DNA of 64,000 nt. It comes from Chloroflexota bacterium (GTDB lineage: Bacteria; Chloroflexota; Limnocylindria; Limnocylindrales; CSP1-4). A model generated the notes under the pieces. The model did not search any database. It was given only the letters and a program-made list of their open reading frames with translations, and was not told the origin of the DNA. The stretch's first letter is position 1; each line of letters opens with the position of its first letter. The stretch is from NCBI GenBank assembly GCA_021802825.1, contig JAJZRG010000010.1, positions 1 to 64,000 of the forward strand, written 5' to 3'. Below, piece by piece: positions 33,221-41,501 of the stretch. The position numbers and the translations under genes were made by a program.

Positions 33221-35137
33221 TCAGGCGGTGGGAATGGCCTCGAGCTTCTCGATCCGGATCGCTGCCGCCTTGAACTCCGCGGTGCCGGCCTTCGGGTCGG
33301 TGGCGTCGATCGTCAGCAGGTTCACGTCCACCACGTCGGGGAAGTGGAAGGCCATGAACGCGAGGCCGGGCCGCAGCGCTGGCTCGCGGCGCACGGGCGC
33401 CTCAACGGACCCGCGCCGCGTGACGATCCGGACGACCTCGCCCTCGCCGAGCCCCAGGCGCGCCATGTCCTCGGGGCACAGGTCCAGCCCCGCGCCCTTG
33501 CGCCGCGGGGACCGCAGCAGCCCCGATTGGACGCCGGTGTTGTAGGAGTCGAGCCGGCGGCCGGTCGTGAGGCGGATGGGGAATTGGTCAGAGAGCGGCT
33601 CGACCGGTGGCTCGTGGTCCACGGGGCTGAAGATGGCGCGAAGGCCGGGCACTGGGTCGGCCCACAGGCGCGAGTGCAGGAACGGCTCGCCCGGGTGGCT
33701 CTCGTCCCAGCACGGCCACTGGAGCCCGTCCTCGGCCTCGAGCCGCGCGTAGGTCATGCCGCGGAATGCGGCGGCCAACGAGCGGAACTCGTCCCAGACG
33801 CGCTCGGCCGCGGGCTCGCCCCAGTCGTGGCCCAGCCGCTTGGCGATCTCGAAGATGATCCACAGGTCGTCGCGAGCCTCGCCCGGCGGGTCGATCGCCT
33901 TGCGCACGCGTTGGACGCGGCGCTCGGAGTTGGTGACGGTGCCGTCGGTCTCGGCCCAGGCTGCCGCGGCGGGCAGGACGACGTCGGCCAATTCGGCGGT
34001 GGCGGTCAGGACGATGTCCTGCACGACCATGAAGTCGAGCCCGCGCAGCAGGCGCTTCACGCGGTGCGCATCGGCTTCCGACTGGACCGGGTTCTCGCCG
34101 ATGCAGTAGACCGCGGTCAGCTCGCCCCGCTCCATCGCGTCGTACATGCCGGTCAGGTTCAGTCCCCGCTTGGGCGGGACCGTGACCCCCCAGGCAGCAT
34201 CGAACGGCGCGCGCAGGGCGTCGTTCTCCACGAACTGGAAGCCCGGCAGCCGGTCCGGCAGCGCGCCGCTGTCGCCGCCGCCCTGGACGTTGTTCTGGCC
34301 GCGCAGCGGGTTGACCCCCGAGCCCCACTTGCCCACGTGCCCGGTGAGGAGCGACAGGTTGATCAGTGCGAGGACGTTGTCCACCGCGTTGTGGTGCTCG
34401 GTGATGCCCAGGGTCCAGCAGATCATCGCCTTGTCGGCGTTCGCGTAGGCGTGGGCGGCCTCGCGGATGGCCGCGGCGGGGACGCCGGTCACGCGCTCCG
34501 CATACTCGAGCGTGTAGGGCTCGACGCAGGCGCGGTAGGCCTCGAAACCGGTCGTGGCGCGGCCGATGAACTCGTCGTCCGCGAGGCCGGCGGCGATGAT
34601 CTCGCGGCCCATCGCGTTCGCCATCGCGATGTCGGACCCGATGTCGAGCCCCAGCCAGAGGTCCGCCCACTCGGCCGAGGAGGTGCGGCGCGGGTCAATC
34701 GCGATCAGCCGGGCACCCCGGCGCACGCCCTTGAGCAGGTGGTGGAAGAAGATCGGGTGCGTCTCCCGGGCGTTGCTGCCCCACAGGAGGACGAGGTCCG
34801 TCTCCTCGGCTTCTCTATAGCTGCTGGTCGAGCCCCCGGCTCCGAACACGGTCGCCAGACCGGCGACAGAGGGAGCGTGTCAGGTTCGATTGCAGCTATC
34901 GATGTTGTTCGACCCGAGGACCGCGCGGGAGAGCTTCTGGGCAGCGAAGTTGACCTCGTTGGTCGACCGGCTGCAGCTGAAGATCCCGAAGGTCGTGGGG
35001 CCGTGCGCCGCCCCAGCTGCCCTCAGCCCGTCGGCGACCCGGTCCAGCGCCTCGTCCCAGGTGGCGGGACGCAGCGGTGAGCTCCGGTCGCCGTCGCGAA
35101 CGAGCGGCGTGGTGAGGCGGACGTAGTCCCTGGGCAC
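33221..35137 (-). CDS. fdhA: Selenocysteine-containing formate dehydrogenase catalytic subunit (lacks N-terminal Fe-S cap)
   Basis: 638 residues when the in-frame TGA at 34882-34880 is read as selenocysteine 86. The sequence around it, CNRT-U-HAPSVAGL, matches the active site of formate dehydrogenases (Sec or Cys followed by the catalytic His). The molybdopterin-binding and C-terminal domains follow (GQNNVQGGGD, RLTTGRRLDSYNTG). The chain begins directly with YVRLTTPLVRDG, so the [4Fe-4S] cap that normally precedes it is absent and is found at the end of the protein at 22761-23828. Start GTG 35137 has GAGGT eight bases upstream; GTG 35194 is an alternative. The enzyme oxidises formate to CO2, or reduces CO2, with bis-MGD cofactor. 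Confidence 0.88.
34851..34867 (-). promoter_or_regulatory. Bacterial SECIS hairpin in fdhA mRNA
   Basis: Starting 12 bases after the TGA, the mRNA reads GTCGCC-GGTCT-GGCGAC: a perfect 6-bp stem with a GGUCU apical loop, extended below by CUCC pairing with GGAG. SelB-binding SECIS elements of E. coli fdhF have the same GGUC loop and spacing of about 11 bases. The bulged U of the E. coli stem is not present. It overlaps coding sequence. Confidence 0.82.
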
Positions 35138-35283
35138 TGGCGTACCTCGGTAGTGGGGCGTCGGTCCGATCCGCGCAGTGTAGCCGGGCGACACGCAGAC
35201 GGCGTATCGAGTAGACGGCGTGTCGGTCAGACTTCACAGCGCCATGACAGGATCGGGGCGCCCGGTCGCCCCAATGGCCGCGG

Positions 35284-35392
35284 CACGCAGCTGTGCCAAG
35301 GTAACGCTGGCGGAGCGCGGATCGCGCCCAGGCCCGGGCCATTCCGTGGTCGACCAGGTCACCGCGACACCACTTGTCACGCAGCTGTGCCA
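35284..35392. repeat. 15-bp direct repeat in intergenic region
   Basis: CACGCAGCTGTGCCA occurs at 35284-35298 and again at 35378-35392, 94 bases apart, each centred on the palindrome CAGCTG. They lie in the 353-bp divergent gap between fdhA and the methyltransferase-like genes, where promoters for both directions should be. No gene is seen in this gap. Confidence 0.5.
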
Positions 35393-35490
35393 GGAGACCC
35401 GGACCGCCTAGCGGACCTGTCGGTCGCCGCCCGCACAGGCTCTGCTAGCGTCCGCGCCGCGTGCGAGGGCGCCCCCTCCTGGAGTCCGAC

Positions 35491-35931
35491 GTGTCCGCCC
35501 TGCCCCGAGTCCTCTCCGACGCCGAGATCGCCAAGATCGCCGAGATCCACGAGCAGAGCCTCGCGGTGCCGGCACGGACCGGCATGCGCATCGACTCCGA
35601 CCGCGCCCGTCGCATCCTCGAGGCCGCCGCGGCCCGGGTTGACCACGCCGCTCGCCGCGTCCGGTTCCCGCGCGAGCGCCGCGCTCCCACGCGCCAGGAC
35701 TGGTGGAGCGCCGCGACGCTCGTCGACACGATGGACGACGTGGTCATGTACTGGCAGATGGTGACGGTCGGCGACGAGGGCCCAGACCCCGCCCGGCCCG
35801 TCCTCGACGAGGCCCGCGCCAAGGCGTTCGCGGCCATCAACGGGCACCAGCAGCTGCCGTTCGAGGATGGCGTGGACGAGGCGCTCGACCAGCTCGCGAG
35901 CGACGCCGAGGCGGTCACCACCGCCGCTTGA
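35491..35931 (+). pseudogene. Truncated MttB-family methyltransferase
   Basis: 146 residues. The first 75 residues align with the N-terminus of trimethylamine methyltransferase (MttB) family proteins such as the next gene (LSDAEIAKIAEIHE..., GMRIDSD, ARVDHAARRVRFPRE). The chain then jumps to a segment like an inner or C-terminal part (LVDTMDDVVMYWQMV) and an end helix. A complete member has about 480 residues, so roughly two thirds is missing by an in-frame deletion. Start GTG 35491 with GGAG upstream. The frame is intact, so a short product may still be made, but catalysis is not expected. 24 bp upstream of the full-length paralog. Confidence 0.65.
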
Positions 35932-35955
35932 CGCAGATGAAGAACGGGGATCGCC

Positions 35956-37395
35956 ATGCGACTGCACAGCCCATACCTGTCAGCGGACGAGATCGACCGC
36001 GTCCATGGGGCCTCGCTGCGGATCCTTGCCGAGACGGGCGTCAGGATTCACGGCCAGCGCGGCCTGCCGCTGCTCGAGGACGCCGGCGCTCGGGTGGACC
36101 ACGAGACCGGCATCGCCCGCATCCCGCGCGAGTTGGTCGAGCAGACGCTGGCCCTGGCGCCAAAGCGCTGGACTCTGGGCGCGCGCAACCCCGCACTGGC
36201 CGCTGAGCTGCCATCAGCCCGGTCCGGATTCGCCATCGACGGCACCGCCGCGTTCATGCAGGACTTCGCGACCGGCGAGCGGCGCTACGGGACGAAGGCC
36301 GACATCACCGCGGCGATGCGGGTGCTGGGCGCCTGCGACCTTGCGGTGATGGCCTGGCCGCCGGTCGCCGCGTCAGACATGCCGGTGGGCTCGCGGCCGC
36401 TCCACGAGTTCGCTGCGATGCTCGCGGCCTTCTCCGGCCATGGCGAGCACGAGCTCCACCGCCGCGAGCAGGCGCCGTTCCTGCGCGGGATCATTGCCGC
36501 CTTCGCCGGGTCCGAGGCCGCGGCCCGCGAGGGCCACGAGGCCTCGCTCGTCTACTGCCCGGTGGCGCCGCTGGTCCACGACGGGCCGATGCTCGACGCG
36601 TATCTCGATCTCGGCGACCTCGACCTGCCGGTCATGGTCCTGCCGATGCCGGTGCCGGGGACAACCGGGCCGGCCTCGCTGATGGGCAACATCGCCCTGG
36701 CCAATGCCGAGTCGCTCTCGTCGATCGTGCTGTTCCAGCTCGCCCATCCCGGGCGACCGCTGATCTACGGTTCGGCGGTGGGCTCGATGGACTTCCGCTC
36801 CGGTGCCTTTCTCGCCGGCACTCCCGAGATGGCGATCCAGTCCGCGGCGCTGACCACGATGGGAGTCACGTACGGCCTGCCGACCGCGGCGTCGGGCTGC
36901 GTGTCGGATGCGCACCAGGCCGGCCCGGAGGCATGCATCGAGAAGCTGCTCACGACGATCCCGCCCGTCGCTGCCGGCGCCGACATCGTCATCGGCTACG
37001 GCGAGATCGACGGCGATCAGACGCTGCTGCTCGAGCAGATCCTCGTGGACAACGAGCTGGCGCATCTGGCGCTCCGTCTCGCCGAGGGCGTCGACGGGCG
37101 CGAGGGAGCGGAGCTGCTCGACGACACGGCCGAGGTGGGCCCGGGCGGCCACTTCCTCGCCCAGCCCTCGAGCCGGCGCGCGGCGCGCAGCGACGAGTTC
37201 TACGAGCCCGCGCTGATCGGGCGGGTCGCCCTGGACGCCTGGGCGGCGGCCGGCAGGCCGTCGATGTACGGCCGGGCCCGCGAGCGGGTCGAGGCGATCC
37301 TTGCGGCGCCGGCGGTGAATGGCGTGCCCGAAGTCGTGCTCGAGGAGGTGGACCGAATCCTGGCCGAAGCCGACCTCGCCCTGGCTGACGAGTAG
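35956..37395 (+). CDS. MttB-family corrinoid methyltransferase, non-pyrrolysine
   Basis: 479 residues, close to the usual size. TIM-barrel family of trimethylamine:corrinoid methyltransferases; similarity is seen throughout (GVRIHGQRGLPLLEDAGARVD at the N-terminus, YGLPTAASGCVSDAH and QAGPEACIEKLL, in parts). No in-frame TAG is present, so it lacks pyrrolysine, as do members acting on quaternary amines such as glycine betaine or carnitine. It would transfer a methyl group to a corrinoid protein; no corrinoid protein gene is adjacent. Substrate unknown. Downstream of an eroded paralog and upstream of a zinc-finger membrane protein. Confidence 0.85.
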   Translation: MRLHSPYLSADEIDRVHGASLRILAETGVRIHGQRGLPLLEDAGARVDHETGIARIPRELVEQTLALAPKRWTLGARNPALAAELPSARSGFAIDGTAAFMQDFATGERRYGTKADITAAMRVLGACDLAVMAWPPVAASDMPVGSRPLHEFAAMLAAFSGHGEHELHRREQAPFLRGIIAAFAGSEAAAREGHEASLVYCPVAPLVHDGPMLDAYLDLGDLDLPVMVLPMPVPGTTGPASLMGNIALANAESLSSIVLFQLAHPGRPLIYGSAVGSMDFRSGAFLAGTPEMAIQSAALTTMGVTYGLPTAASGCVSDAHQAGPEACIEKLLTTIPPVAAGADIVIGYGEIDGDQTLLLEQILVDNELAHLALRLAEGVDGREGAELLDDTAEVGPGGHFLAQPSSRRAARSDEFYEPALIGRVALDAWAAAGRPSMYGRARERVEAILAAPAVNGVPEVVLEEVDRILAEADLALADE

Positions 37396-37477
37396 CGCCC
37401 CCGAGACGCGCGCCGCGACATCCGCCTCCGGTGCCTCGTCACCGCATCTGCCCCCCGCCGCGGGTACCCTTCCACCG

Positions 37478-38071
37478 ATGACTGCTGCCGAGGGGCAGCA
37501 GCCCGCCGACCCCGCCGACGACGCGGACGACGGGCGGCTGTTCTGCTACCGACACCCCGACCGCGAGACGTGGGTCCGCTGCGGACGCTGCGACCGGCCG
37601 ATCTGCACCAAGTGCGCGATGCAGGGTCCGGTGGGCTTCCGGTGCCGCGACTGCGGACGGCCGGTCCGGGACCCGATGAGCTCGTTCACCCCCGCGCAAC
37701 TGCTGGGCGGCCTCGCGGTCTCGTTCGGCGGAGGGCTCCTGGCCGCGGCGATCTCCGCCCGCTTCGGGTTCTTCGCCTTGTTCGTCGCGTTCTTCGCGGG
37801 CGGCTTGATCGCCCAGGCGACCACGCGCGTGACGGGCTACAAGATGGGCCCGGCCATGGACGTCCTGGTCTATGGCGGCATCGTCGCGGGGGCGGCGGCC
37901 GTGTTCGGGATCATGAACACCGAGCTCATCTCGCTGCTCCTCGCGCAGGGCGCCGCGGCTGGGGCGGGCAACGGCCAGGCTGGCGTCGGCAGCTACCTGG
38001 CGCAGGAGGCGTTCTGGGCGGCGATCGGGGCGGCGGTGACCTGCGTGGGCGCACGCTCCCGGATGCGCTGA
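37478..38071 (+). CDS. B-box-type zinc-finger membrane protein
   Basis: 197 residues. An N-terminal zinc-binding segment at about 23-65 has the pattern CYRH, CGRC, CTKC, CRDC, as in bacterial B-box zinc fingers, followed by three or four hydrophobic helices at about 75-190. Such proteins are common next to rhomboid or other membrane genes but their function is unknown. ATG 37478 starts the acidic leader. It lies 82 bp after the methyltransferase gene and ends 32 bp from convergent selD. Confidence 0.78.
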   Translation: MTAAEGQQPADPADDADDGRLFCYRHPDRETWVRCGRCDRPICTKCAMQGPVGFRCRDCGRPVRDPMSSFTPAQLLGGLAVSFGGGLLAAAISARFGFFALFVAFFAGGLIAQATTRVTGYKMGPAMDVLVYGGIVAGAAAVFGIMNTELISLLLAQGAAAGAGNGQAGVGSYLAQEAFWAAIGAAVTCVGARSRMR

Positions 38072-38103
38072 CCGCGCAGCAGAGAGGGCGGGCCACGAGC
38101 CCG

Positions 38104-39171
38104 CTAGCGCAGCGCGACCCCCGGGGCCTCTCCGTCGGCCAGCTCCTCGACGACCCCGACCCGCCATGTCTCGACGCCGGCGCCCGCGAGGTCGGCTTCG
38201 ACCGCCGCCAGGACGTCCGCCGGCACAGCTGCCAGCAGGCCGCCCGACGTCTGCGGGTCATGGGCAAGCGCCACCACCTCGGGCGCAACCAGCGGGTCCA
38301 CGCGCAACGCGGGAGCCGTGTAGCGCCGGTTGTGCCCGGCGCCGCCAGTCTCGACGCCCGCCCTGGCCGCCTCCAGCGCCCCCGCGAGCGCCGGCAGCGA
38401 GGCGGCCTCGAACGCGAGTCGGGCGCCCGACGCGCGGGCCATCTCGAGCCCGTGCCCCAGCAGCCCGAAGCCGGTGACGTCGGTCGCGCCGCGGATCCCG
38501 TGCCGGGCGAGGGCCTCGGCGGCCGCCCGGTTGAGCTGCCGCATCTGCGCGATGGCCGCCTCGAGGTCCGGTTGTCCGACGACGCCCGAGCGCCGGCCGC
38601 TCACCAGCAGCCCCGTGCCAAGGCGCTTGGTGAGCAGCAGCAGGTCACCGGGGCGCGCGCCTCCCTTGCGGAACAGCCGGTCGGGATGGGCCGCGCCAAC
38701 CACGGCCAGCCCGTACTTCGGCTCCGAGTCCTTGATCGTGTGCCCGCCGGCGAGCACCCCGCCCGCCTCGCGGACCTTGCCCGCGGCGGCCCCGAAGATG
38801 GCCGCCAGCACGTCGCGCGGCAGCTCCTCGGGGAACGCCGCGATCGACAGCGCGAACAGCACGCGGCCACCCATCGCGAACACGTCGGAGAGCGCGTTGG
38901 CGGCCGCGATCTCGCCGAACGCCACCGGGTCGTCAACGAGCGGCGGGAAGAAGTCGAGCGTGCCGAGGATCGCGAGGTCGTCTGAGACCTGGTACGCGGC
39001 GGCGTCGTCGGGCGGCTCGAGGCCGGCAATCAGGCGCCCTGCCGTGGGCGTGATCGCGCCGAGCCCGGCCAGGGCGTCGGCCAGCAGGTCGGCGCCCAGC
39101 TTCGCGGCGCAGCCGCCACAATCGGTGAGGTCGGTCAGGCGGATCGTCGGGGGCTCGGGACGCGCGGTCAT
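38104..39171 (-). CDS. selD: Selenide, water dikinase
   Basis: 355 residues. Makes selenophosphate from selenide and ATP, the selenium donor for Sec-tRNA synthesis by SelA. The catalytic Cys and Lys are in DCGGCAAKLG (Cys 21, Lys 24); the rest shows the PurM/SelD fold with GDLLLLTKRLGTG, AATDVTGFGLLGH and DPQTSGGLL. Cys is used, not Sec. ATG at 39171. It is 38 bp away from the divergent tRNA-Sec gene, and supports the Sec-dependent formate dehydrogenase in the window. Confidence 0.95.
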   Translation of the reverse strand: MTARPEPPTIRLTDLTDCGGCAAKLGADLLADALAGLGAITPTAGRLIAGLEPPDDAAAYQVSDDLAILGTLDFFPPLVDDPVAFGEIAAANALSDVFAMGGRVLFALSIAAFPEELPRDVLAAIFGAAAGKVREAGGVLAGGHTIKDSEPKYGLAVVGAAHPDRLFRKGGARPGDLLLLTKRLGTGLLVSGRRSGVVGQPDLEAAIAQMRQLNRAAAEALARHGIRGATDVTGFGLLGHGLEMARASGARLAFEAASLPALAGALEAARAGVETGGAGHNRRYTAPALRVDPLVAPEVVALAHDPQTSGGLLAAVPADVLAAVEADLAGAGVETWRVGVVEELADGEAPGVALR

Positions 39172-39209
39172 GTCGGGATCATAGGACCGGGGCGCCTATG
39201 ATCCTGTCT

Positions 39210-39307
39210 GGGAGCGGATGGGTCCCGGTGGGCCTCCTGGTCTTCAAAACCAGTTGGCGCGGCGCCCGGCGTCGCGCGGTGGGTTCGACTCCCATGCGCT
39301 CCCGCCA
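39210..39307 (+). tRNA. selC: Selenocysteine tRNA, anticodon TCA
   Basis: 98 bases including encoded CCA. The acceptor stem GGGAGCG pairs with CGCTCCC before the discriminator G; an eighth pair position is mismatched. The anticodon arm is CTGGT-CTTCAAA-ACCAG with TCA at 39244-39246, reading UGA. The variable arm is long: GCGCGGCGC and GCGTCGCGC form 9 bp (one G-U) with loop CCG. The T arm is GTGGG-TTCGACT-CCCAT. Long acceptor-T stack, long variable arm and TCA anticodon identify tRNA-Sec. It is next to selD and 4 kb from the Sec-containing fdhA. Confidence 0.93.
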
Positions 39308-39706
39308 GCCCCTGCCGACCCAGGTGGTGCCCGATGTCTCCATGGGACGGCCCTTGCGCGTGCGCTATGGCAGCCTCGAATCCTCGATGCGCAATCGGAT
39401 GGTCCGCGGCGCGGCACGGCGGATCGGTCCGGGTTGGCGCTGACTCGCGAGCTTCGCGCGCCTTGGAGTGCGTGAGGCGTGGATACGAATCGCGTCTTTG
39501 TTGCAGACAGCCGACCATCCACCGACTTCGTTGCAGGAATGTAGATGGGACCGACACGCCCGCTGGCAGCGAGATCACCCGGGAGCGAGGTCGAGGTGTG
39601 CCCGATGCTGGGCGACCGGGCCCGCATTCGCACGCAGGCCGTACTCCTCATGCCCCAGCGGCATGCAGCGGCGCGATGGGAAGTGACGGGCATCACCGCC
39701 GCCGCC
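39308..39706. other. Intergenic, nothing recognised
   Basis: About 400 bp between tRNA-Sec and the BNR-repeat gene. Frames remain open on both strands because of composition, but none has a plausible start, motif or signal. No second tRNA and no terminator with a T tract were found. Confidence 0.5.
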
Positions 39707-40678
39707 TCACGGCCATGCCCACGGCCACGTCGCCACAACCGTCCAGCCGGTGCTGCTGTCGCCGCGCATCAGCCGAGACGGGTTGCCCTCGGTGCGGAGC
39801 ACGACGTACGCGTTGGCGGCGTCGATGGGGGCCACGGCGGCGACCGAGAGGGCATTGGACGGGTCGACGTCCACGCGCGACCAAGTGGCGGCGTCGTCCT
39901 GAGTCCTGTACAGATGGCCGTTGGCCTGCAGCCAGCCCCCACCCCCAAGCGTCAGGATTATGGCGCCAAGGTTGTATGAGGCGAGATCCTCAATCGACTG
40001 CCCTGACGAGCGCGAGATGGTCTCCCATCTCGCGTGGTCCCTGCGGACGAGCAGCCAGTCGTCGAGGGCGACCCATCCCTGGTCGGGCAGCCACACGCCG
40101 CAGACGGCATGCGAGAGCGTGGTGCGACCGGCAATCGCAATCGGGACCCGGCTGTCAGGACAGGGCGAGATGACGTCGTGCCAGCTGGAGCCACCATCGT
40201 CGGTCTCGGCGAGACGCGGCGGCTGGCGGACGGGGTGCACGACGGTCGTGAGCGAGCCGGCCGGTCCGGCGATGAGGTCGTCGATCGGCTGTGACGCCAC
40301 CTCGCGCCAGCCGCCCTGGGCCGTGCCGTGGAGGAGGCACCGCCCACCGTTGCGCCCCCCGCAGTCAGTCGCCAGCCAGACCGACGAGCCGTCGCTCGCC
40401 GCGCGAACCACCGGAGGGGCGTCCAGCAGCGCCATCGACCACGTCCGGCCGCCGTCCTGCGACACCGCGACGACCCCGCGGGAGTCCTTGGTCAGGCTTG
40501 CCCCCGCGACGTAGATGTCGGGGCCAACGACGACCGCCGTCCGCGGATCGAACGAGGCCGTGCGCCCGCTCGGCCGGGGCGCCGGAGCGGTCCCCCACCC
40601 CGTCGCGGCGGCGGCCACGACGACCGCCACCGCGACAGGCGCCGCCAGGACGACGAGAGCGATGCTCCGACGGCGCAC
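39707..40678 (-). CDS. Secreted/membrane-anchored Asp-box (BNR) beta-propeller protein
   Basis: 323 residues. Start GTG 40678 is preceded by AAGGAGG nine bases upstream. A basic N-terminus and hydrophobic helix (about 7-30) anchor or export it; the rest has sialidase-type Asp boxes (SQDGGRTWS, TDDGGSSWH, TQDDAATWS) spaced as in a propeller, like photosystem II stability factor HCF136-type proteins. Cysteines are few. It is the third gene of a minus-strand operon with a PepSY-like protein and a possible cysteine peptidase. Function unknown. Confidence 0.78.
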   Translation of the reverse strand: MRRRSIALVVLAAPVAVAVVVAAAATGWGTAPAPRPSGRTASFDPRTAVVVGPDIYVAGASLTKDSRGVVAVSQDGGRTWSMALLDAPPVVRAASDGSSVWLATDCGGRNGGRCLLHGTAQGGWREVASQPIDDLIAGPAGSLTTVVHPVRQPPRLAETDDGGSSWHDVISPCPDSRVPIAIAGRTTLSHAVCGVWLPDQGWVALDDWLLVRRDHARWETISRSSGQSIEDLASYNLGAIILTLGGGGWLQANGHLYRTQDDAATWSRVDVDPSNALSVAAVAPIDAANAYVVLRTEGNPSRLMRGDSSTGWTVVATWPWAWP

Positions 40679-40694
40679 CGTGCGGTTCCTCCTT

Positions 40695-41501
40695 CTAGCC
40701 TCGGCCCGTGACCGTGCCGACGCCGGTGACGGCGTCAACCTCGACCTCTGCGGCCGCGGGCACGGATTCGTCGAAGACATCGACTCTCCACACGAGGACC
40801 TGCGCCCCGGTCGTCGAGTCGAAAGTCACGAGGAGTTGGGCCCTTGTCACCGACGGGTGGGAAAGCCCACAGGCAGCCAGGGCCGTCTGCTCAGCCTGCT
40901 CCTGCGTGACGGCCGTCGTCGGCGGATCCGCGTAGGGCAGCTGATCGTTCATGTACGAGATGACGGCACCGGTCTCGGCGTCGAGCACCACGCGTCGCAT
41001 GTCGGGCAGCCTGATGGCCCCACTCGTCCGTTGCCACGTGACCTCGATGAGCTGAAGGGCGCCGTGGTCAGCACGGGTCACGGTGGGCTTGACCCCTGGC
41101 ATGGCCCCGCGGTGCTCCGTGAGGACGCGCGTCGCGATCTCGACCGGATCGAAGGTCCGTGCGGATGCGCCGTGGATGAGCTGGCCGGGGGCGTTGAGGA
41201 AGTACACGACCCGGCCGTCGAACGCATCGACCAGCGCCGTGAAGTCCGGTGTCTCGACCTTGTATGTCTGGCGGAACAGCCCACGATCAGGGCCGGTGAT
41301 CGCCGCGCCGGGCACGGCTTGCCCGAGGAAACGCTCGACGGCCGCGCGAGCCCCCGACGGCCGAACGTTGTCGGTCATGCGCGGGCCCGGCGGGGTAGCC
41401 GAGCTGACAGAGACGATGCCGACGGCGAGCAGCCCCGCCGTGACGAGCACGGCCGTGACGGTGAGGCCGCGCGCCGGATGGAGCCGGATCGATCCGATCA
41501 T
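40695..41501 (-). CDS. Secreted PepSY-like protein of unknown function
   Basis: 268 residues with an N-terminal signal or anchor helix (about 13-34). Two regions look like PepSY/YpeB-type units: VYFLNAP after FDGRV, and RRVVLDAETGAVISYMND, followed by ALAACGL and ending VEVDAVTGVGTVTGRG. PepSY domains often inhibit peptidases. That is attractive here because the upstream gene, overlapping by ATGA, may be a peptidase; the pairing is inference. ATG at 41501. Confidence 0.65.
   Translation of the reverse strand: MIGSIRLHPARGLTVTAVLVTAGLLAVGIVSVSSATPPGPRMTDNVRPSGARAAVERFLGQAVPGAAITGPDRGLFRQTYKVETPDFTALVDAFDGRVVYFLNAPGQLIHGASARTFDPVEIATRVLTEHRGAMPGVKPTVTRADHGALQLIEVTWQRTSGAIRLPDMRRVVLDAETGAVISYMNDQLPYADPPTTAVTQEQAEQTALAACGLSHPSVTRAQLLVTFDSTTGAQVLVWRVDVFDESVPAAAEVEVDAVTGVGTVTGRG

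Noticed and set aside
34849..34882. fdhA read as two genes or as a pseudogene with a nonsense mutation
   Set aside because: The TGA sits exactly at the Sec/Cys active-site position, a SECIS hairpin follows, and tRNA-Sec, selA, selB and selD are present nearby.
35956..37395. Pyrrolysine in the MttB homolog
   Set aside because: No in-frame TAG interrupts the gene, and no pyl genes are seen; it belongs to the non-pyrrolysine branch.
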